A DNA stretch of 8,129 bases, taken from positions 1 through 8,129 of the forward strand of contig JAADEQ010000089.1 in assembly GCA_013153345.1 (NCBI GenBank), written 5' to 3'. Position numbers and translations under genes: made by a program. The notes beneath the pieces are model-generated. The model worked only from the letters and a program-made list of their open reading frames with translations. It did not search any database and was not told the DNA's origin. Every line of letters begins with the position of its first letter. Position 1 is the stretch's first letter. Shown one piece after another: positions 6,017-8,129 of this stretch. The stretch comes from Campylobacterota bacterium. GTDB lineage: Bacteria; Campylobacterota; Campylobacteria; Campylobacterales; Sulfurovaceae.

Positions 6017-6068
6017 TTTTTGCTTTTTATTGAGCTAAAAAAAGTATAATATGAAAAAAGTTAAGGAG
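6017..6068 (+). promoter_or_regulatory. dapD promoter and ribosome binding site
   Basis: TATAAT at 6045-6050 is a perfect -10 box, with T-rich tracts at 6017-6021 and 6024-6028 upstream as expected for Campylobacterota. Transcription should start near 6057, after the ATG at 6051. AAGGAG at 6063-6068 then serves the TTG at 6075, with 6 bases between, giving a leader of only about 18 nt. Confidence 0.7.
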
Positions 6069-6074
6069 AGAAGT

Positions 6075-7265
6075 TTGATAGAAAAAATAGATACAAAAGA
6101 AGAGTTTAAAAGTTTTATTGAAGAGATTCAAAACCAGCCAAACTATAAAAAGCCGCTTGGATTTGGAATTGCAAGAGTTGATAGAGGCCAAAAAAATGCA
6201 GATAAGATTTTGCAAGCAACATTTCCTGTGGTAAATTGGAATGAGAATTTTGGAAGTGCGGCTGTTTTTATAAAAGCGCTTCAAGAAGCTGGAGTTGAGG
6301 TTGATTTTAGCGGGAGTGAATTTGTTACAACAATTGATGATAGATTTGTTAAAAATGCTTTGAATGCTTTTTTTCCTTATGTTGATGAGGCTGTTGGGGA
6401 GAGCCATAAAAATGTTCAGGTTATAAAAGTTTTAAATGAGATTGGAGATATTGGAAGAGATTATACTATTACTTTTATATTTGAAGATGAGGCTCCAAAG
6501 TCAGTTGAGGCTGTATATTTAAAGCTTTATGCCCTCTCACTAAGAAAAGCTGAGCTTAGAAGCCTAAATTTAAATGGAGCTTTTGGAGTGCTTAGCAATG
6601 TTGCTTGGGTTGGAAATAAACCATATGAGCTGGAGTATCTAAGAGAGAATGAGATTGAGATGAAGCTAAAAGGGACTTTTCCAAATATTGATGCAGTTGA
6701 TAAATTCCCAAGATTCTTGCAACATATTATTCCAGCAGATAATACAAGAATTTTGGACTCAAGCAAAGTTAGATTTGGAGCTCAACTTGCACCAGGAACA
6801 ACGGTTATGCCAGGGGCAAGCTATATTAATTTTAATGCCGGAACTCTTGGACCTGTTATGGTTGAGGGGAGAATTAGCAGCTCTGCAGTTGTTGGAAGCG
6901 GGAGTGATGTTGGTGGAGGAGCAAGTATTTTAGGAGTTCTAAGTGGAACTGATGGAAATCCAATTACAATTGGAGAAAATACACTTCTTGGGGCAAACTC
7001 AGTAACAGGAATCCCTCTTGGAGATGGATGTATTGTTGATGCTGGAGTTGCAATTTTGGCTGGAACTAAGGTTGTAATTGATAGTGATGAGTTTAAGAAG
7101 ATTAAAGAGGCAAATCCAAACTGGGATATGGAAGATAAAGATGTATTTAAAGGAAAAGAGCTTGCATCTTTAAATGGGGTTCACTATCGTCAAGATAGCT
7201 TGAGTGGAGAGATTAAAGCTTTTAGAAGCACAAGAGAAGTTAAATTAAATGAAGAGCTGCACTAA
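6075..7265 (+). CDS. dapD: 2,3,4,5-tetrahydropyridine-2,6-dicarboxylate N-succinyltransferase
   Basis: Transfers succinyl from succinyl-CoA to tetrahydrodipicolinate in the succinylase route to meso-diaminopimelate and lysine, in the cytosol, probably as a trimer. The 396-residue product is the long type related to Campylobacter and actinobacterial DapD, not the 274-residue E. coli type. KKPLGFGIARVDRGQKNADK (about 25-44) is typical of its N-terminal domain. The C-terminal left-handed beta-helix (about 227-335) includes NFNAGTLGPVMVEGRIS, whose Glu264 corresponds to the catalytic glutamate of this type, and SDVGGGASILGVLSGTDG. I choose TTG at 6075 (protein begins MIEKIDTKEEF) because AAGGAG is 6 bases upstream. 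The in-frame ATG at 6051 touches the TATAAT -10 box and would not be transcribed. Its stop overlaps the next start by one base, so it heads a three-gene operon. Confidence 0.95.
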   Translation: MIEKIDTKEEFKSFIEEIQNQPNYKKPLGFGIARVDRGQKNADKILQATFPVVNWNENFGSAAVFIKALQEAGVEVDFSGSEFVTTIDDRFVKNALNAFFPYVDEAVGESHKNVQVIKVLNEIGDIGRDYTITFIFEDEAPKSVEAVYLKLYALSLRKAELRSLNLNGAFGVLSNVAWVGNKPYELEYLRENEIEMKLKGTFPNIDAVDKFPRFLQHIIPADNTRILDSSKVRFGAQLAPGTTVMPGASYINFNAGTLGPVMVEGRISSSAVVGSGSDVGGGASILGVLSGTDGNPITIGENTLLGANSVTGIPLGDGCIVDAGVAILAGTKVVIDSDEFKKIKEANPNWDMEDKDVFKGKELASLNGVHYRQDSLSGEIKAFRSTREVKLNEELH

Positions 7266-7510
7266 TGAATCTAAAAGATAGTGAAATTGAGAAGAAAGTT
7301 ATTTTGCTAAAGCTTTTGGTTGATAAAGAAAAGGATATTGAGGCAGCTCTTGCCTCTTTGGCTGATACCAAAATGGCAAGCTTGGATGAGTTACAAAGAC
7401 TTTATAAAGAGCTTCAAGAAGATGGATTTATTACAAAAAATGGAGAGCTTACAATAGTTGGTTTGGCTGAAGCAAAAAGGGCTAAAGAGGAGTTTAGCAT
7501 TGAGAATTGA
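7265..7510 (+). CDS. Small conserved-looking protein, possible winged-helix fold
   Basis: I do not recognise this 81-residue protein. It is charged, soluble, lacks a signal peptide or membrane segment, and has no cysteine. Predicted layout is helix (about 3-31), helix (38-53) and a short hairpin, FITKNGELTIVGLAEAKRAKEEF (55-77). The pattern L-x-x-L-x-x-DGFI...G-x-L-T-x-x-G-x-x-x-A resembles the recognition helix and wing of small winged-helix proteins, where a terminal helix often follows. That would suggest nucleic acid binding or a protein-protein module, but this is weak. Its ATG shares the final A of the dapD stop (TAATG), and its 3' end overlaps the S4 gene by 11 bases, so all three are probably co-translated. 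Codon use is the same as its neighbours, supporting a real gene. Confidence 0.7.
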   Translation: MNLKDSEIEKKVILLKLLVDKEKDIEAALASLADTKMASLDELQRLYKELQEDGFITKNGELTIVGLAEAKRAKEEFSIEN

Positions 7511-7751
7511 TAAGTGGCTAAGTAGCGTTAATATTGTTAAAAGAAGAACAATTGCTCAAGATATGGTAAAAAGTGGAGTTGTCTATATTAATGATATAAG
7601 AGCTAAGCCATCAAAAGAGGTTAAGGTTGGAGATATTATAAAGATTGAGTATCTAAGCGGAGCAAAATTTTATGAGGTGCTAAAGATTCCAACCACAAAA
7701 ACAATTCCAAAAAGCGCAAAAGATGAGTATGCAAAAGAGATAGAAAAATAA
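7500..7751 (+). CDS. S4-domain RNA-binding protein, RqcP/Hsp15-like
   Basis: 83-residue RNA-binding protein made almost entirely of one S4 domain (about 2-47): MRIDKWLSSVNIVKRRTIAQ, then VKSGVVYINDIRAKPSKEVK and VGDIIKI, followed by a strand and a lysine-rich tail. This closely resembles RqcP (YabO) and the Hsp15 family, which bind 50S subunits carrying stalled peptidyl-tRNA; RqcP works with RqcH in adding C-terminal tails to stalled chains. A ribosome rescue role is inferred; no rqcH is in the window. I choose TTG at 7500, giving the family start MRIDKWL, with AAAGAGGAG (7484-7492) seven bases upstream. The longer frame from ATG at 7458 would add 14 unrelated residues. It is the last gene of the dapD operon, and no intrinsic terminator is visible after it. 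Confidence 0.85.
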   Translation: MRIDKWLSSVNIVKRRTIAQDMVKSGVVYINDIRAKPSKEVKVGDIIKIEYLSGAKFYEVLKIPTTKTIPKSAKDEYAKEIEK

Positions 7752-7756
7752 AAATA

Positions 7757-7798
7757 TATAGCTAAAAAGATATTTATTTAAGAAAAATAGGCTATAAT
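7757..7798 (+). promoter_or_regulatory. Promoter upstream of the CRISPR leader
   Basis: TATAAT at 7793-7798 lies 42 bases after the S4 gene stop and points toward the array. Upstream DNA is A/T-rich, including TATTTATTTA at 7771-7780. TATAGC (7757-7762) and GCTATA (7791-7796) form an inverted repeat whose right arm covers the -10 box, a possible operator. Transcription would start near 7805, about 180 nt before the first repeat. Confidence 0.55.
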
Positions 7799-7985
7799 TA
7801 GAGTAATAAAAGGTTGCACAAAATTTTTAAAAATGGTTGATTTTGGCTGTTTTTAATAATTTTTGTGCAAACTTAAAAAAGTTATTTCAAAACTCGTTGT
7901 TATGGGAGTTGGAACTAAAAAGTCTCTTATAAAAATTTTTTAAGAGTTCTTTAAAAATCGCTTGCAAATAGCGAGTTTTAGGGCT
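7799..7985 (+). other. CRISPR leader with strong secondary-structure potential
   Basis: This gene-free stretch precedes repeat 1. TTGCACAAAA (7814-7823) pairs perfectly with TTTTGTGCAA (7861-7870), and the stem continues through 7824-7833 with 7850-7859 with one mismatch and one bulge, leaving a 16-base loop. CTCTTA (7924-7929) faces TAAGAG (7941-7946). TCGC (7958-7961) faces GCGA (7971-7974), and AAAACTCG (7889-7896) can alternatively pair with CGAGTTTT (7972-7979). The leader role follows from position and repeat orientation; a separate small RNA is also possible. The region is not protein-coding. Confidence 0.5.
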
Positions 7986-8020
7986 ATTACAATCTAGACC
8001 CGATTTAAGGGGATTGAGAT
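7986..8020 (+). repeat. CRISPR repeat 1
   Basis: Identical over all 35 bases to the repeat at 8060-8094. The bases just before the two copies differ (T at 7985, A at 8059), fixing the left boundary, and the following bases differ (T at 8021, G at 8095), fixing the right. Confidence 0.85.
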
Positions 8021-8059
8021 TTAAATATAGTTTTTACTATTTCCCAAGCTGTCTTCATA

Positions 8060-8094
8060 ATTACAATCTAGACCCGATTTAAGGGGATTGAGAT
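8060..8094 (+). repeat. CRISPR repeat 2
   Basis: Exact second copy of the 35-bp repeat, 74 bases after the first. Its perfect identity suggests neither copy is the degenerate trailer-end repeat often seen at the far end of arrays. The 35 bases to the window edge are A/T-rich and are taken as an incomplete second spacer. Confidence 0.85.
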
Positions 8095-8129
8095 GAAGGT
8101 ATTTTATTTTTTTAATTAATTCTTTTCTC

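Larger units (their letters stand above)
7986..8129 (+). CRISPR. Leader end of a CRISPR array (two repeats, one full spacer, right edge cut)
   Basis: Two identical 35-bp repeats lie at 7986-8020 and 8060-8094, separated by a 39-bp spacer (8021-8059); a second spacer starts at 8095 and runs off the window. The repeat begins ATTACAATCTAGACCC and ends GGGGATTGAGAT. CAATC can pair with GATTG and CCC with GGG, giving a hairpin with a TAGA bulge. The ATTGAGAT end resembles the ATTGAAAC-type 3' end of Cas6-processed repeats (types I-A, I-B and III), putting the leader on the left. It differs from the Cas9-type repeats of Campylobacter. No cas genes are in the window, so type is inferred, and array length is unknown. 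Confidence 0.85.

Noticed and set aside
6020..6049. Nine-codon frame from TTG 6020 behind AGGAG, as a dapD leader peptide
   Set aside because: It would end inside the -10 box and needs an upstream promoter that is not convincing. Only two lysine codons are present, giving no clear attenuation signal.
6051..6074. ATG at 6051 as the dapD start
   Set aside because: It touches the TATAAT -10 box, so it should precede the transcription start. The TTG at 6075 has an AAGGAG six bases upstream.
7458..7499. ATG at 7458 as the S4-domain gene start
   Set aside because: The added 14 residues do not resemble the S4 family, and the TTG at 7500 has a good ribosome binding site and the family N-terminus.
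7814..7870. Long stem-loop as an intrinsic terminator for the dapD operon
   Set aside because: It follows a promoter at 7793, has a 16-base loop and no T-run after the stem.
8095..8129. Partial spacer 2 as a self-targeting match to the A/T-rich DNA at 61-95
   Set aside because: Only low-complexity A/T similarity; no exact run long enough to be meaningful.

Overview
The window looks like chromosomal DNA from a member of the Campylobacterota (Epsilonproteobacteria). It is very AT-rich and dense, with arginine written almost only as AGA and short or overlapping gene junctions. Promoters show a clear TATAAT-like -10 box behind T-rich DNA without a strong -35. DapD is of the long type I associate with Campylobacter and relatives, and HisG is the short form. 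I do not call a genus. A CRISPR array is compatible with a vent or thermophilic lineage, but that is inference.

Positions 1-5038 hold one tightly packed plus-strand gene block: acpP, fabF, accA, coaX, a GNAT acetyltransferase, hisG and a SAM-dependent methyltransferase. A promoter and strong ribosome binding site precede acpP. From accA onward each gene overlaps the next by 3-11 bases, which suggests one translationally coupled operon. The first four genes share one theme: carrier protein, condensing enzyme, malonyl-CoA supply, and the CoA pathway that provides both acyl-CoA and the carrier's prosthetic group. The last three genes (N-acetylation, histidine entry step, methyl transfer) have no obvious link to it.

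At 5042 a minus-strand gene for a small outer-membrane beta-barrel protein converges on the methyltransferase gene, and both stop codons lie in one arm of a 10-bp inverted repeat. Its upstream DNA (5750-5860) has four TTAAT motifs spaced 10-11 bp next to the likely promoter, plus a UUCG-capped hairpin in the 5' untranslated region. The divergent region continues to 6074 with phased T-runs and the dapD promoter.

Positions 6075-7751 hold a second plus-strand operon: dapD (lysine/peptidoglycan precursor), an unrecognised 81-residue protein with a winged-helix look, and an 83-residue RqcP/Hsp15-like S4 RNA-binding protein.

From 7752 to the right edge there is no gene. A TATAAT promoter starts a roughly 180-nt AT-rich stretch with a long stem-loop and two further dyads. 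It runs into the first of two identical 35-bp CRISPR repeats with one complete 39-bp spacer. The array continues off the window and no cas gene is visible. The parts most worth a second look are this structured leader, the phased operator in front of the outer-membrane gene, and the interlocking hairpins at the convergent gene ends. Half of the ten genes start with GTG or TTG, and for fabF, dapD, the S4 gene and the outer-membrane gene the ribosome binding site argues for a start downstream of the longest reading frame.
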